A stretch of DNA of 13,830 nt from JAWLBW01 sp041687475 (GTDB lineage Bacteria > J088 > JAWLBW01): positions 1-13,830 of the forward strand of contig JAWLBW010000105.1 in the NCBI GenBank assembly GCA_041687475.1, given 5' to 3'. Of the stretch, positions 13,049 to 13,830 are shown one piece after another (the stretch's first letter is position 1; every line of letters begins with the position of its first letter). The notes under the pieces are model-generated. The model had not been told where the DNA came from. It made no database searches and saw only the letters and a list, made by a program, of their open reading frames with translations. The translations under genes and the position numbers were made by a program.

Positions 13049-13474
13049 TCATTCCAGGTACCAACTCACCAGCCGCCAATCCAAACCGGTTTCGGTGGGT
13101 TCGAAGGCGAACAGCGCGCGTCCCCTGACGTGGCCGTCCTCGAACGTCGCGAGTACCCAGCGGTCGGTTAGCAGATGGGTTTGGCCGGGTACGAAGTAGG
13201 GCGTTCCACCTACCTGGCCGATGGGGGGAAGCAGATCGGGGCGCTCAATGAGCTCGGCCACGAGCTCCTCTTCGGGATTGCGATAGCCGAGCTTACGCAA
13301 CCGCTCGCGCTGCCACGACGACAGTTCGGTTACCTCGGCTTCTTCTTCGGCCAGTCCCTTCGCCGGTTCTCCCGTAGCCGTCTGCACGGCCGGTGTTTCG
13401 GCTGCCGGTAATCGTTCGTCGACGCACGCGGTGATGGCGCACGCGAGAATGAGGGCTGTGACGTGGGGCTTCAT
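13049..13474 (-). CDS. Hypothetical lipoprotein
   Basis: 141 aa, not recognised as a known family. The N-terminus MKPHVTALILACAITAC is a lipoprotein signal; the lipobox is most likely ITAC with Cys17, though LILAC (Cys12) is possible. Next is a low-complexity Ala/Glu-rich linker (about 20-50), then a small folded-looking region with ELSSWQRERLRKLGYRNPEEELV, RPDLLPPIGQVGGTPYFV, and a C-terminal two- or three-strand pattern (RWVLATFEDGHVRGRALFAF...LDWRLVSWYLE) in which the repeated aromatic residues suggest a beta sheet. Its ATG overlaps the stop of the LOG-family gene by four bases (ATGA), so the two are translated from one message. Function unknown. Confidence 0.8.
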   Translation of the reverse strand: MKPHVTALILACAITACVDERLPAAETPAVQTATGEPAKGLAEEEAEVTELSSWQRERLRKLGYRNPEEELVAELIERPDLLPPIGQVGGTPYFVPGQTHLLTDRWVLATFEDGHVRGRALFAFEPTETGLDWRLVSWYLE

Positions 13475-13830
13475 GTGTCTTCCTTCCCCATGAGTGGCGC
13501 TTGTTCGGGAACGCGGGCGTCGACAAGTCGCGCGAGCATGCCGTCGGGCGTGTCGGCGTGCACGATGATGTTGCGCTGCTTCGTGCCGATGAAACCTTCG
13601 GTCACTCCGTGGTCGAGCATGGCCAGCAACGGAGTCCAGTAGCCTTCGACGTCGAGCAGGCCCATGGGCTTGGCGTGAATGCCCAGCGTGGCCCAGGAGA
13701 CGATTTCAAAGAGTTCCTCAAAGGTGCCGAGGCCGCCGGGCAGGGCGATGAACGCGTCGGCCAGCTCGGCCATGAGGGCCTTGCGTTCGTGCATGGAGTC
13801 GACGATGTGCAGCCGGGTGAGTCCTTCGTG
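13471..13830 (-). CDS. LOG family protein (TIGR00730-type), C-terminal part; 5' end outside window
   Basis: The frame stays open to the right edge (HEGLTRLHIVDSMHERKALM...), so the apparent ATG at 13794 is internal and the gene continues beyond the window; 119 residues are visible. SMHERKALMAELADAFIALPGGLGTFEELFE carries the two family signatures, the R-K pair and PGGxGTxxE, which bind the nucleotide phosphate and act in catalysis in cytokinin-activating LOG phosphoribohydrolases. Bacterial members cleave nucleoside 5'-monophosphates; pyrimidine/purine 5'-nucleotide nucleosidase activity is also known in relatives. The exact substrate cannot be told from this part. It overlaps the following lipoprotein gene by four bases. 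Confidence 0.92.
   Translation of the reverse strand, partial: HEGLTRLHIVDSMHERKALMAELADAFIALPGGLGTFEELFEIVSWATLGIHAKPMGLLDVEGYWTPLLAMLDHGVTEGFIGTKQRNIIVHADTPDGMLARLVDARVPEQAPLMGKEDT

Overview
The window looks like chromosome of a free-living, diderm, moderately GC-rich bacterium (about 60% G+C by eye). Two lipoprotein signals, a PQQ sugar dehydrogenase of periplasmic type, a SlyD with a histidine-rich tail and a phosphodiesterase carrying a MYXO-CTERM-like sorting tail all fit an outer membrane. I could not fix the phylum. A 10-N run shows this is a draft or metagenomic assembly.

Layout. Positions 1-1368 (+) hold the 3' end of ktrB and a complete ktrA, a K+ uptake pair. slyD (-, 1699-2184) follows with its own terminator. 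Then come a secreted glycerophosphodiester phosphodiesterase (+, 2408-3385) with a terminator and a small SAM methyltransferase (+, 3529-4125) interrupted by the N gap. A gene-free stretch at 4126-4719 is filled with hairpin repeats. A PQQ-dependent sugar dehydrogenase lipoprotein (-, 4720-5979) is divergent from an EcsC-family gene (+, 6172-7005). A tight four-gene operon reads leftward from 11045 to 7225: DUF2892/SRPBCC protein, zinc alcohol/formaldehyde dehydrogenase, SDR oxidoreductase and a short catalase-like heme protein, with every junction overlapping. A second gene-free island of about 1 kb (11046-12044) holds two diverged copies of a ~250-bp dispersed repeat. A radical SAM gene (-, 12045-12920) and a LOG-family/lipoprotein gene pair (-, 13830-13049) close the window.

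The protein genes belong to known families. The least explained material is in the intergenic DNA. (1) Several different spacers contain tandem repeats with a period of exactly 7 bp, each with a different heptamer. (2) Positions 4289-4579 form a two-armed inverted element of eight hairpins with matched spacing and compensated stem changes. (3) A dispersed repeat family has two copies at 11.2-12.0 kb and related motifs at 1.53-1.64 kb. Three genes end inside such repeats. No transposase or reverse transcriptase is visible in the window.

The four-gene operon is the best candidate for an uncharacterised functional system. A catalase-fold heme protein coupled to two aldehyde/alcohol-type oxidoreductases and a membrane-linked hydrophobic-ligand-binding (SRPBCC) protein suggests peroxide or reactive-aldehyde metabolism; that role is inference.
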